Of a DNA stretch of 64,000 bases, positions 24,635 through 33,277 are shown one piece after another. The position numbers and the translations under genes were made by a program. Source of the stretch: Candidatus Zipacnadia bacterium (GTDB taxonomy: Bacteria; Armatimonadota; Zipacnadia; Zipacnadales; UBA5352). The notes beneath the pieces are model-generated. The model searched no databases, was not told where the DNA came from, and saw only the letters and a program-made list of their open reading frames with translations. The stretch lies in contig JALGSU010000020.1 in NCBI GenBank assembly GCA_029821735.1, forward strand, positions 101,874-165,873, written 5' to 3'. How positions within the stretch are numbered: the first letter of the stretch is position 1; every line of letters begins with the position of its first letter.

Positions 24635-26281
24635 ATGAGCGAGACCACAGTCCTGCACAACGGCATCGAGTTGCCCGAGCAGTGGCCGCCACAGCGGGCG
24701 CAGATCACCTTTGAGCCCGAGACCCCACCGTACCTGCAGGAGCCTCCGGCCGTGATTCCCATCGACGTCGGACGGCAGCTCTTCGTCGATGACTTCCTCA
24801 TCGAGCAGACCACCCTGAAGCGGGTCTCCCACCGGCCCGAGCCCTGTCCTGAGAACCCGGTCGTGAGAGCCGACCGCCCCTGGGAGCATGAGTCGGACGG
24901 CCTCCGCAAGGGATCGGCAACCATGCCCTTCAGCGACGGCGCCTGGTATGACCCGGCCGATCAGACCTTCAAGATCTGGTATCACGCTGACTACAGCAAG
25001 CGCTACATGTGCCTGGCGACCTCGCCTGACGGCATCCACTGGGACAAGCCCGATCTCCGCGTAGTCCCCGGAACCAACATCGTGCTGGAGCAGGCCGGGT
25101 CAGAGCGCGTCGTCTGGCTCGACCTCGCGGCGACCGATCCGAACCGCCGCTTTGTGCTGGTTACCACTCTCGGTGGCGAGGACCTGATTCCCGAGGGCGC
25201 CGACTGGTGGGGCAGCCACGGGTCGCTGTGGGTGCACTTCTCGCCTGATGGCATCCATTGGTCTGACGCCGGCCACCGGCGCGGCCCGACTGGCGACCGC
25301 AACTCGGCCTTCTACGATGGCGTCCGTGACAAGTGGGTCATGAGCATTCGCGCCTACGAGCCCTTCGGCGGCTTCGACAACCCTATGCGCTTCCGGCGCT
25401 ACTGGGAGACCGACGACCTGACCAGCAACGAGGCGTGGGAGTATGGCAAGCCGACTGCATGGGTGGGCGCGGACCGAGCCGACATCACGCGCGAAGACCA
25501 GAATCATATCCGCTGCGAGCTCTACACCCTCGACGCGATCGCTTACGAGAGCCTGACGTTGGGGCTGTTCACCATCTGGCGCGGCGGCTCGAAGGCAGGC
25601 ATCGGTCGGCCCAAGCCCAACGACCTGTGCGTCGGCTTCTCACGCGATGGCTTCCACTGGCACCGACCGGACCGCGAGCCCTTCATCCCCATCTCGGAGG
25701 AGCGCGGCGCGTGGAACTGGGGCAACACCAGTTCGGTCGGTGGCTGCTGCCTGGTGGTCGGCGACCGCCTCTACTTCTACTACTCGGGCCGCGCCGGCTG
25801 CCCCGACGACCCCTCACTGAACTCCGATGCGGGCTGCGCGACCGGCCTGGCGTTCCTGCGCCGCGACGGCTTTGCGTCGATGGAGGCCGGCGAGACTGAG
25901 GGCACGCTCACCACGCGCCCGTTGCGCTTCTCCGGTGCCAGCCTGCTGGTAAACGCCGACGCGTCGGCTGGCGAACTGCGCGCCGAGGTGTTGGGCGAGG
26001 ACGGGGAAGTCGTCGAGGGATTCTCGCGCGAGCAATGCCTGCCCATGACCGCCGACTCGACCATTCAGACGGTCCAGTGGCAGGATGCAGACCTCGCGTC
26101 ACTGTCCGGCAGTGTCGTTAGACTCGGCTTCTATCTGCGCCAGGGGGCCCTGTACGCGTTCTGGGTGAGCAGCGACGACTCCGGCGCCAGCAACGGTTTC
26201 GTGGCCGCAGGCGGGCCGGGCTTCACCACCAGCCGCGACACCGCCGGCGCGGCGGCCTATGAGGTTGCCGGGGCTGACTGA
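24635..26281 (+). CDS. GH32-like beta-propeller protein, cytoplasmic
   Basis: The 548-residue protein follows the ARH gene by 28 bases behind an AAGGAGAG site. It opens IPIDVGRQLFVDDFLIE, a phrase common to large unnamed GH32/GH43-like families in polysaccharide-degrading bacteria. Five blades follow, with repeated SPDGIHW or SRDGFHW turns at about residues 130, 208 and 340, and acidic residues at strand starts (DPADQTFKIWYHAD, EERGAWNWGNTSSVGG). The last 130 residues form a beta-sandwich like that of GH32 enzymes. No signal peptide is present. It may cleave small imported glycosides, but the substrate is unknown. Confidence 0.72.
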   Translation: MSETTVLHNGIELPEQWPPQRAQITFEPETPPYLQEPPAVIPIDVGRQLFVDDFLIEQTTLKRVSHRPEPCPENPVVRADRPWEHESDGLRKGSATMPFSDGAWYDPADQTFKIWYHADYSKRYMCLATSPDGIHWDKPDLRVVPGTNIVLEQAGSERVVWLDLAATDPNRRFVLVTTLGGEDLIPEGADWWGSHGSLWVHFSPDGIHWSDAGHRRGPTGDRNSAFYDGVRDKWVMSIRAYEPFGGFDNPMRFRRYWETDDLTSNEAWEYGKPTAWVGADRADITREDQNHIRCELYTLDAIAYESLTLGLFTIWRGGSKAGIGRPKPNDLCVGFSRDGFHWHRPDREPFIPISEERGAWNWGNTSSVGGCCLVVGDRLYFYYSGRAGCPDDPSLNSDAGCATGLAFLRRDGFASMEAGETEGTLTTRPLRFSGASLLVNADASAGELRAEVLGEDGEVVEGFSREQCLPMTADSTIQTVQWQDADLASLSGSVVRLGFYLRQGALYAFWVSSDDSGASNGFVAAGGPGFTTSRDTAGAAAYEVAGAD

Positions 26282-26284
26282 GCG

Positions 26285-26614
26285 TCAGTCATCCTCGGGG
26301 TGATGCAGATGCCCGAAGCGCTTGCGCCCCCGGTGCGGCCCCTCCCACCAGATGCCCTCGAGTTCCTCGAAGACCTCGATGACCTCATGCTCTTCGCCCA
26401 TGGGCGTGAAGACCATGTCGCCGGGGCCCACTTCGTGGCGCTCGCCCTCGGTGCTGATTAGCGCCCGCCCGCGCGTGAAAACCCACCACTCGTCGCAGTC
26501 ATGAAAGTGCAGCTCTACCCGAGACGCCCCCGGCTTGCCGCCATCGAAGAGCCCCCACGTTGAGATCTGGGGCATGTCCGGCCGGTCCTGGCGTCCGCGC
26601 TTGATGATCGGCAT
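26285..26614 (-). CDS. Small cupin-domain protein
   Basis: The 109-residue protein shows the cupin metal motif: His36, His38 and Glu42 in ELHFHDCDEWWVFTRG, then GPGDMVFTPMGEEHEV, giving the second histidine. Single-domain cupins bind a metal and often act as sugar isomerases or binding proteins. It converges on the GH32-like gene with three bases between stops, and both stop codons lie inside the inverted repeat TGACTG-agcgt-CAGTCA (26275-26291). Confidence 0.85.
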   Translation of the reverse strand: MPIIKRGRQDRPDMPQISTWGLFDGGKPGASRVELHFHDCDEWWVFTRGRALISTEGERHEVGPGDMVFTPMGEEHEVIEVFEELEGIWWEGPHRGRKRFGHLHHPEDD

Positions 26615-26794
26615 ATCCCACCTCCGGTTTGCAGGCCCTCAGGCCCAGATACGTGCAGTCAGGGCCAGTATTCCGCAGGTGACCTCTCGAACCTGCCGCG
26701 CCCGCCGCGCAATCGGTGGAAGAAGGGGGAGGAGGTGACCGACACGCGGCGAAAAGTCCAAGGAGTGAAGCAGCCCAGCAGGGAGGTACCTCGC

Positions 26795-28030
26795 ATGGTA
26801 CGCGCGCAGGGGATTGCGGTGCTCGCACTGGTCATGCTCGCAGCAGCCTGGCCAGCACTGGCAGCGCCCGCCACCGTCACGTGCCCCAAGCTCTCAGCCG
26901 CACCCACCATCGATGGGTCGCTGGGAGAGCAGGAATGGGCTCAGGCAGCCGCCCTCGGGCCGATGACACTGGTCAAGGGCAAGGGAATGCCGTCGCTGAC
27001 CACCGAGATCTTCATCGGCTATACGCAGGAGGGCATCTACATAGGCGCCCGTTTGTTCGACCCCGCGCCGATGCAGATCCACTGCTACGCCACCGAGCGC
27101 GATGGGGCAGTGCCTGCCGATGATTCGTTTCACCTGCTGCTCGATTCGAGCGCCGCTGGCACCGATTTCCTGCATATGGCCGTCAGCGCTGCCGGCGTCA
27201 TGTACGATGCCGCCAACGGGGATGTCAGCGCCAACTTCAAGTGGGACACAGCGAGTGCTTTGACCGGGAGCGGTTGGTCTGTCGAGATGATTGCACGCTT
27301 TGAGGGCGCCAGTCCAGCCGACGGCGACGTCTGGAAGATGAGCTGCTTCCGCAACTCGCCCCGCGTGGGCGAGCGCAGCGCGTGGACGCAAAGCGCGGAC
27401 ACCTTCCCCGTCCCCGCCGAGTTCGGCGACCTGATCTTCGGCGGACCGGCGGCGCGCTGCACGGTGGCGCCCGTGGACACCGCTTGGTTCGGGGACAACG
27501 AGGCGACGGTCACCGTCGATAACCGGTCCGATGCACCGATGGTCTGCAAGATCAACGCGAGGGTCGGCGGCCTCACCCGCCGCGCCTACTCGTTCGGCAT
27601 GACGAAACTGACGGTTCCCGCCGGCTCGCGAAGCCGCGCGACGCTGCCCTTCCGAGTCTACCGGGGCGGCGAGGGCTTCGTGCAGATATCCGTTCAGGTG
27701 ATCCAGGGAACGAAGGCGTCGACGCTGCTGCGCACCGCGCCGATGACCTACATCCTGCCGGCTCTCGGAGCGGCACTTGATGACGCACTGGAGGGCATCG
27801 CCGGGGCCTGGCAGACCTGGGCCACCATGCCCGCGGACGCCCGGCCAGCCGATAGCGAGCACGAGTTGCAGTCGCTGCTCGCCCGGTGGCGATACCTCGA
27901 CACGCAGCACGGTCAGCGATCCGAATTGACCGCCAACCACCTCGAGGCCCTGGTGATTCGGGCCGGGGCGCTGCGCGAGGACACCGGAGATTTCGCGGGA
28001 CAACTCAAAGCGGCTTCCACGTCGCCGTAG
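26795..28030 (+). CDS. Secreted CBM9-like domain protein
   Basis: I chose ATG 26795, which follows GGGAGG, over a GTG 60 bases earlier, because the signal peptide then begins at residue 1 (ending AWPALAAP, about 23). The 411-residue product has a CBM9-type domain (about 30-220): APTIDGSLGEQEWAQAA, TEIFIGYTQEGIYIGARLFD, DSFHLLLDSSAAG and GWSVEMIARF. A beta-sandwich follows, then a helical tail of about 110 residues. No catalytic module is seen, so it may be a surface or periplasmic sugar-binding protein. Confidence 0.72.
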   Translation: MVRAQGIAVLALVMLAAAWPALAAPATVTCPKLSAAPTIDGSLGEQEWAQAAALGPMTLVKGKGMPSLTTEIFIGYTQEGIYIGARLFDPAPMQIHCYATERDGAVPADDSFHLLLDSSAAGTDFLHMAVSAAGVMYDAANGDVSANFKWDTASALTGSGWSVEMIARFEGASPADGDVWKMSCFRNSPRVGERSAWTQSADTFPVPAEFGDLIFGGPAARCTVAPVDTAWFGDNEATVTVDNRSDAPMVCKINARVGGLTRRAYSFGMTKLTVPAGSRSRATLPFRVYRGGEGFVQISVQVIQGTKASTLLRTAPMTYILPALGAALDDALEGIAGAWQTWATMPADARPADSEHELQSLLARWRYLDTQHGQRSELTANHLEALVIRAGALREDTGDFAGQLKAASTSP

Positions 28031-28054
28031 GCGCCCGCCACCTGTAGAACCGAC

Positions 28055-28082
28055 GAGAGGGCCGGGATTTCCCGGCCCTCTC
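28055..28082 (+). terminator. Rho-independent terminator between convergent genes
   Basis: A 12-bp perfect stem (GAGAGGGCCGGG with CCCGGCCCTCTC) around a 4-base loop is followed by TTATTTGC on the plus strand. It ends the CBM9-like gene and may also stop RNase J transcripts from the other side, although no T-run follows in that direction. Confidence 0.85.
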
Positions 28083-28110
28083 TTATTTGCTCTGACCCAT
28101 CGGCGCGCAG

Positions 28111-29778
28111 CTACATGTCGATCGGGATCATCACCGGCAGCACCAGCGGGCGGCGGCCGGTCAGGCGCTCGATGTAGCCGCCGATGCGCTTGCGAAGCTG
28201 CTCGTAGAGCACCTCAGGATCGTCGATGCCCTCCGCACAGACGTCCGTCGCCGTGCGTCCCACCTCATGCTTGATCTTGTCGAGCATCTCCTCGGATTCC
28301 TGCACATGCACGAAGCCTCGCGAGTAGATGTCCGGCTCGGAGACCATCTCGCAGGTGTCGCGCTTGATCGCGATCACCGGCATCACGATCCCCTCGTGCG
28401 CGAGGATGCGCCGGTCCTGCAGCACGACGTCGCCCACGTCGCCCACGCCCAGCCCGTCCACGTTGACCGAGCCCGCCTGCACCGACTTGCCCGGATGCGC
28501 GATGCCGCCGGTGAACTCCAGCGTCCTGCCCGGCCCCAGCAGATGCACGTCCTTCTTGTCGAAGCCGAGTTCGATCGCGAGGTCCTGGAAGGCCAGCATG
28601 TGGCGGTACTCGCCGTGGTACGGGATGAGGCATTTCGGTCGCACGAGGTTCACCAGCAGCTTGATCTCTTCAGCCTTGGCGTGGCCGGACACGTGCACGT
28701 AGCCCTCACCATAGAGCACGTGCGCCCCCTGCCGCGCGAGGCCGTTGACGGTCTTCCAGATCAGCGCCTCGTTGCCCGGAATGGCGCTCGAGGACATCAC
28801 CACCGTATCCTCGGGGTGCACCTTGATCTGGTGGTGCGCGCCGCGCGCGATGCGCGAGAGCGCCGCTAGCGGCTCGCCCTGGCTGCCGGTGACGAGAATG
28901 ACCAGCTCGTCATCGGGATACGAGTCGATCTGGTTGATGTTGATGCGCAGATATTCCGGTATCTCGATGTGGCCAAGCGGTGCGGCCACACGCACGTTCT
29001 TCTCCATCGAGCGCCCGACGATCGCCACCTTGCGACCATGCTCGGCCGCGGCGTCGATGGCCAGTTGCAGGCGGCCGATGTTGGAGGCGAAGGTGGTCAT
29101 GATCACTCGCCCCGGCGCCTCTTCGACGATCTCCATGAGCGCCTCGCGCACGCGCATCTCCGAGCCCGAAGTGCCCTCCTCGTCGCAGTTGGTGGTGTCC
29201 ACGATCAGCGCGATCGGGTCCTGGGCGCCCGCGCGCGCGAAGGCGTGGAAGTCCGCGGGCAGCCCCTCGGTCGGGGTCTGGTCGAACTTGAAGTCCGCCC
29301 CGTGCACGATCAGGCCCTGTTCGGTGTAGATAGCCAGACCCACCGCGTCGGGGATGGAGTGGTTCACACGGATCGGCTCGAAGCTGAAGCTGCCGATCTG
29401 GTAGGTCTCGTGGGTTTTGATCTCGATGAACTCGCAGCCGGGCTTGATGTCGAACTCGTCGAGCTTGGCCTGCACCAGCCCGAGAGTGAGCCCGGTGCCC
29501 CAGACGGGCAGGGCCATTTGCTCCAGGAGATAGGGCAGAGCGCCGATGTGGTCCTCGTGGCCGTGGGTGAGCACCACGCCGCGCACGCGCTCGGCGTTGT
29601 CGAAGATGTAGGTCATGTCCGGCAGGATCAGGTCCACGCCGGGCTGCTCTTCGTCGGGGAACATCAGGCCGCAGTCGACGATCATGATGTCGTCGCCCTG
29701 CTCGAAGAGGTTCATGTTCTTCCCAATGGAGCCGATGCCGCCGAGAGAGATGAACTTCACAGTGTCGCCAGTCGCCAT
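28111..29778 (-). CDS. rnj: Ribonuclease J
   Basis: RNase J is a zinc-dependent endoribonuclease and 5'-to-3' exoribonuclease for mRNA turnover and rRNA maturation. The 555 residues match the family length. The metallo-beta-lactamase motif HGHEDHIGA (His72, His74, Asp76, His77) is followed by further ligands in GADFKFDQTP. The beta-CASP part holds TTFASNIGR and SGHAKAEEI, and the C-terminal domain ends with LTGRRPLVLPVMIPID. The start ATG 29776-29778 fits the family N-terminus KFISLGGIGSIGKNM. It faces the DUF262 gene upstream on the same strand, separated by a terminator. Together with pnp in this window it indicates a Gram-positive-like or plastid-like RNA-decay set. Confidence 0.96.
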   Translation of the reverse strand: MATGDTVKFISLGGIGSIGKNMNLFEQGDDIMIVDCGLMFPDEEQPGVDLILPDMTYIFDNAERVRGVVLTHGHEDHIGALPYLLEQMALPVWGTGLTLGLVQAKLDEFDIKPGCEFIEIKTHETYQIGSFSFEPIRVNHSIPDAVGLAIYTEQGLIVHGADFKFDQTPTEGLPADFHAFARAGAQDPIALIVDTTNCDEEGTSGSEMRVREALMEIVEEAPGRVIMTTFASNIGRLQLAIDAAAEHGRKVAIVGRSMEKNVRVAAPLGHIEIPEYLRININQIDSYPDDELVILVTGSQGEPLAALSRIARGAHHQIKVHPEDTVVMSSSAIPGNEALIWKTVNGLARQGAHVLYGEGYVHVSGHAKAEEIKLLVNLVRPKCLIPYHGEYRHMLAFQDLAIELGFDKKDVHLLGPGRTLEFTGGIAHPGKSVQAGSVNVDGLGVGDVGDVVLQDRRILAHEGIVMPVIAIKRDTCEMVSEPDIYSRGFVHVQESEEMLDKIKHEVGRTATDVCAEGIDDPEVLYEQLRKRIGGYIERLTGRRPLVLPVMIPIDM

Positions 29779-29810
29779 ATTTCACCAGTACCTAACGGTT
29801 GGGGTGCATG

Positions 29811-29845
29811 AAAAAGGGGCGCGACGAGCTGCTCGCCCGCGCCCC
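29811..29845 (-). terminator. Rho-independent terminator of the DUF262 gene
   Basis: On the minus strand GGGGCGCG and CGCGCCCC (29816-29823 and 29838-29845) form the stem, followed by five T residues (29811-29815). It separates the DUF262 gene from RNase J. Confidence 0.8.
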
Positions 29846-29938
29846 CATACCTATCTTCGACGTCAGAGCCCCGAAGGCCTCTAGTGGGGCTTGACCGTTG
29901 CCTTTGACAACGCCACGATGCACGTGGCGCTGTAGCTC

Positions 29939-31855
29939 TCACACCATCGCGTCCTTGTATCGCTCGAAGAAACACCCCCGCAGATACTCAAAGCGCTGGT
30001 TCAGGAACTCCCGGTATTGCTCCTCCGTCATGTCTCTGCACACAGGCCGAAGCAACTCCCGGGGGCAGAGCGCCTTCTCGCATGCTTCGTCCGTCATCCT
30101 TTCCTTCTGATCCTCACTCAGTTCGCCTGCCGCAACTTTGTGCTCAAAGAACTGGATGATGGTCTTGGCCTGCTTCTCGGTGTTCGCCTGCTCTTCCATG
30201 AGTGCCAAGTTGGCGACACAGTTGATGGGCCAGCCGTTGCCGTCCCAATCGGCCGAGGCTTCCTTCAGAAGCTTCACAGGAGCTAAGTGCTCAATATGGT
30301 AGTTGTTCTGGCCGTGCTCGAATGCACTCAGCGTGTGGGCGAATAGATACTTCAGAAATAGCACCTTCTCGCACGCTGCAGGCACATACCGCTGGACGTG
30401 CTTCTCATCAAGCTGATCTGCAAGCCATTCGTCAAGAGCGTTCTCCCACTGGCCTCGCGGAATGGGTTCCTCGTACACTGAGGTGCTCAGCCGTGTGAAT
30501 GCCAATGTGTCACCGCTGCCCCGCCACTCGTTTCTCAGCACGTCGTATAGGTAGCGCATGCGCAAGCGTTTCTTCAACGCATCTTCATGCTCACGCCAAT
30601 CATCTCGTTCCTCCAAGTTCTCATCGTACCTAATTTTGAAGACGTACGCGATCATAGACAGAGCCTGCATCTGCGTGTGGTGAAGCGGCGGGTTGTCCTT
30701 CCTGGTCTCCCGCAGATGGGTGATCGGCCTCAACTGCGCGTCCACGAACTGGGCGCTGTCTATCAGTCGTTCCTCGAAGCGGTTCTTCTTCTGCACGTCC
30801 ATCTCCATGAAGAAGTCGCGCAGTTCACTCATCTGTGCGAGCCTCTTGCCTGCGCATAACGTATACAGGTTGAAGCCCGTCGGCTCAGCTTGGTCCTTGT
30901 CGCCGCTGCTGAAGAGGCTGGGGTAGTCGTCCGCCAGGACCTTCCCCATGCCAAAGAGATACTCGAACAAGGAATAGCTCAACAAATAGGTCTCCTGCCC
31001 ACCGTTCTCGTCATCCCGATCAAGTGTGAGGCCTTGCTCCTCAAGCGCCGCATACTTGGCCCAGATGGCATCGACGATGCGGGTGTTGCTGATCTGGGCT
31101 CGGTCGTTGACCCACGTTGCCGCGAAGATTTGGTATTTACTGAGTGCTGTTCCTTCGCTGTTCAGTCGCTCGAATATCTCTGGCAAGTTCGCGCGATCAC
31201 CGGAGTATATGACGACTGGCAACTCGATCCCGCTTATGTCAGCCTCCTGCTCTATGTCGTCCAACAAACGGCCCAGTGCACTGCCTGCGGATCCATCCAG
31301 CAAGCGCGGCCAGAGCCGGGTTACGTCGTCATCCGCCATCTGCAGCGGCTCACGCAACGCTTCGACTATCGCCCGCGCAAGCCCGGCTTTGTCCCAGTCC
31401 TCGCCAGCGGAGAAGCCTTTCTTGGACTTGACCCACCCAACTATTGCCTCACTGATAGCGTCTTCGAGCACTGTGTCCGAGGAATGGGATATCTCCTCGT
31501 CGATGGCGCACTTGATTACCATGCTGACATCGCGCAGCTTTTCATCGTCCTCGTAGAATGATGTAGCGTTCTTGTCATACTCCATGATGGCAGTGGTCCG
31601 TTGGAGGCCATCTACCAGTCCATAGACGTCCAGACTGCCCTCTGCGCCTTCCTTCGACAATAGGAGCGACCCGACCGGGTAGCCAGCCTTCAAGCTGTCA
31701 ATCAGACGGCCCTGCTTCGTTCGGTTCCAAGTTATGCGGCGCTGGTAGCGAGGAATCACGATCTTTGCGTCGGCCTGCGGGTCTGGGGATACTGCATCAA
31801 GGAGCTGTCCTACCGTCCAACGCTTGACCTCGCATACACTGCTTCTAGCGTCCAT
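29939..31855 (-). CDS. DUF262/DUF1524 protein (GmrSD-like type IV restriction or phage-defence enzyme)
   Basis: The 638-residue protein has the DUF262 pattern: IPRYQRRITW (34-43), LIDSLKAGYPVGSLLL and VDGLQRTTAI (81-90), where D-G-x-Q-R belongs to the NTP-dependent or ParB-like active site. Near the C-terminus NYHIEHLAPVKLL followed by NCVANLALMEEQAN resembles the His-containing DUF1524 nuclease motif, with the HNH asparagine. GmrSD and SspE-like proteins with this pair of domains cut modified phage DNA. No modification or partner genes lie beside it, which suits a stand-alone type IV system. Its coding sequence looks less GC-biased than its neighbours, hinting at acquisition by transfer. Confidence 0.82.
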   Translation of the reverse strand: MDARSSVCEVKRWTVGQLLDAVSPDPQADAKIVIPRYQRRITWNRTKQGRLIDSLKAGYPVGSLLLSKEGAEGSLDVYGLVDGLQRTTAIMEYDKNATSFYEDDEKLRDVSMVIKCAIDEEISHSSDTVLEDAISEAIVGWVKSKKGFSAGEDWDKAGLARAIVEALREPLQMADDDVTRLWPRLLDGSAGSALGRLLDDIEQEADISGIELPVVIYSGDRANLPEIFERLNSEGTALSKYQIFAATWVNDRAQISNTRIVDAIWAKYAALEEQGLTLDRDDENGGQETYLLSYSLFEYLFGMGKVLADDYPSLFSSGDKDQAEPTGFNLYTLCAGKRLAQMSELRDFFMEMDVQKKNRFEERLIDSAQFVDAQLRPITHLRETRKDNPPLHHTQMQALSMIAYVFKIRYDENLEERDDWREHEDALKKRLRMRYLYDVLRNEWRGSGDTLAFTRLSTSVYEEPIPRGQWENALDEWLADQLDEKHVQRYVPAACEKVLFLKYLFAHTLSAFEHGQNNYHIEHLAPVKLLKEASADWDGNGWPINCVANLALMEEQANTEKQAKTIIQFFEHKVAAGELSEDQKERMTDEACEKALCPRELLRPVCRDMTEEQYREFLNQRFEYLRGCFFERYKDAMV

Positions 31856-32047
31856 GGTCTGGCCTCCGTTCGTGCCAGCGGATGCGTATTCACTGGCACA
31901 CCGGCTCTCACGAGTTTGCTCTCATTGGTTTCGTCGCGCGAAGTCGCCGGGCCTCCCCGCCTGCGAGTCGCGTCGAAGCTGGCCACCTCAGACGGCAACG
32001 GCACAGGCCGGACATTGTCCGGGCTGTCCGTACGAGCAGGGCACACG

Positions 32048-32742
32048 TCACCCGCTCGCCACCGACACCAGCAGCCCCATCGCGGCGGCGATGAGCACCG
32101 CATACACGATGCGGCGGAAGAGCACCTCGTTCAGCCGGTAGTGCGCCCACGTCCCAATGAAGAACCCCAGCACCGTGAACGGCAGGCACGTTGCCGTCAG
32201 TTTCAGCGTCGGCGCATTGTAGCTGCCGGCCAGCACGAAGCGCGCAATCATCAGCGTGTTGAGCGTCACCCACAGCATGCTCAGCGTCACGCGGAAGACG
32301 CTCTTGTCGGGGATGGCGCGCGCCGCATAGACCACCGCCAGCGGCCCGCCCGTGGTGAACGCCCCATGCACGATCCCCGCCAGCGGCAGCAGCGCCGCCA
32401 GCGCCGTCTGCTTGAGCGTCGAGGCGTCCGCGCTCGGGCGCGGGATCGGCCTGACCAGCCCATAGCCTCCCACCAGCAGGCAGAACCGCCCACCGGCAGG
32501 CCCAGTATCATCAGACCGACGAGCTTACCGTAGCCACTCCAGATGATGTGGCGGCGGGCCTCGATGACCACCAGCAGACCGACCACCCACGCCTGCACCA
32601 CCAGCGTGGGCACGGCCATCTGCAGGTCGATCACCATCGCCACAAAGGGCAGCGAGATGACCGTGCCACCAAAGCCCGTGATTGCATTCTGGAAGTAGCC
32701 CACCAGCACAATCAGGCAGATGATGAGGGTCGAGGCATCCAC
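32048..32742 (-). pseudogene. TauE/SafE-type sulfite or anion exporter, frameshifted
   Basis: The N-terminal half, from ATG 32740-32742, reads YFQNAITGFGGTVISLPFVA, the family signature, followed by further membrane helices. The rest of the family-like protein (HGAFTTGGPLAVVYAARAI, then helices to VSVASG) is in another frame. The frames meet near 32487-32493, in a G-rich run (minus-strand GTGGGCGG), where one missing base restores a protein of about 231 residues, close to normal. It starts 2 bases after the RpiB-like gene, so it belongs to the sugar-phosphate operon, perhaps exporting an acid product. A sequencing error is possible. Confidence 0.82.
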
Positions 32743-32744
32743 GC

Positions 32745-33245
32745 CTACTCCATCGTTTCGAGGGCGCGGTCAGTGGCCTCGGGGCCGCGCGCCATGATCT
32801 CATCGCGCGCATCCGCCCAGAAGTCCAGCACGTCCTGCGACGGGCCGGTCATGTCCTGGAAGTCGGTGCTCAGGAAGATCTCGACCATGCGGCAGGCGGT
32901 GTCGGCCGCCACGATGCTCTCGCCCATACACAGCACGTTGGCGTCATTGACCTGCCGCGCGAGTTCGGCAGTCATCAGGCCCTCGCACGAGACCGCGCAG
33001 ATGCCCGCGAACTTGCCCGCCGCCAGCGCCACCCCGGTGCCCGAACCGCAGCACAGAACGCCGAGGTCGGCCCCGCCGTCCTGCAGGACTTTTGCCGCCC
33101 GCTCGGCGACCGACGGGAACTTGACGAAGGCCTCTGTCTCCAGCGCGCCCACATCGATGACCTGGTGCCCGTTGTCCGCGAGCCATTCGCCGACGGCGGA
33201 CTTAAGGATGAAACCCTTGACTGGTGAGCCTATGACGACACGCAT
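32745..33245 (-). CDS. RpiB/LacA/LacB-type sugar-phosphate isomerase
   Basis: The 166-residue protein from ATG 33243-33245 (GAGGAG site upstream) has the RpiB active-site loop around Cys66 (VLCCGSGTGVALAAGKF). In RpiB enzymes this Cys is the base that moves the proton between aldose and ketose 5-phosphates or related sugars. The ring-opening histidine position is less clear, and Lys replaces the usual Asn in AANK or AANR. RpiB homologues also isomerise tetrulose phosphates in tetritol and apiose pathways. It lies 32 bases after the transketolase C-terminal subunit gene. Confidence 0.85.
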   Translation of the reverse strand: MRVVIGSPVKGFILKSAVGEWLADNGHQVIDVGALETEAFVKFPSVAERAAKVLQDGGADLGVLCCGSGTGVALAAGKFAGICAVSCEGLMTAELARQVNDANVLCMGESIVAADTACRMVEIFLSTDFQDMTGPSQDVLDFWADARDEIMARGPEATDRALETME

Positions 33246-33277
33246 AATCGATCTCCTCTCGATAGTAACCCACGACT

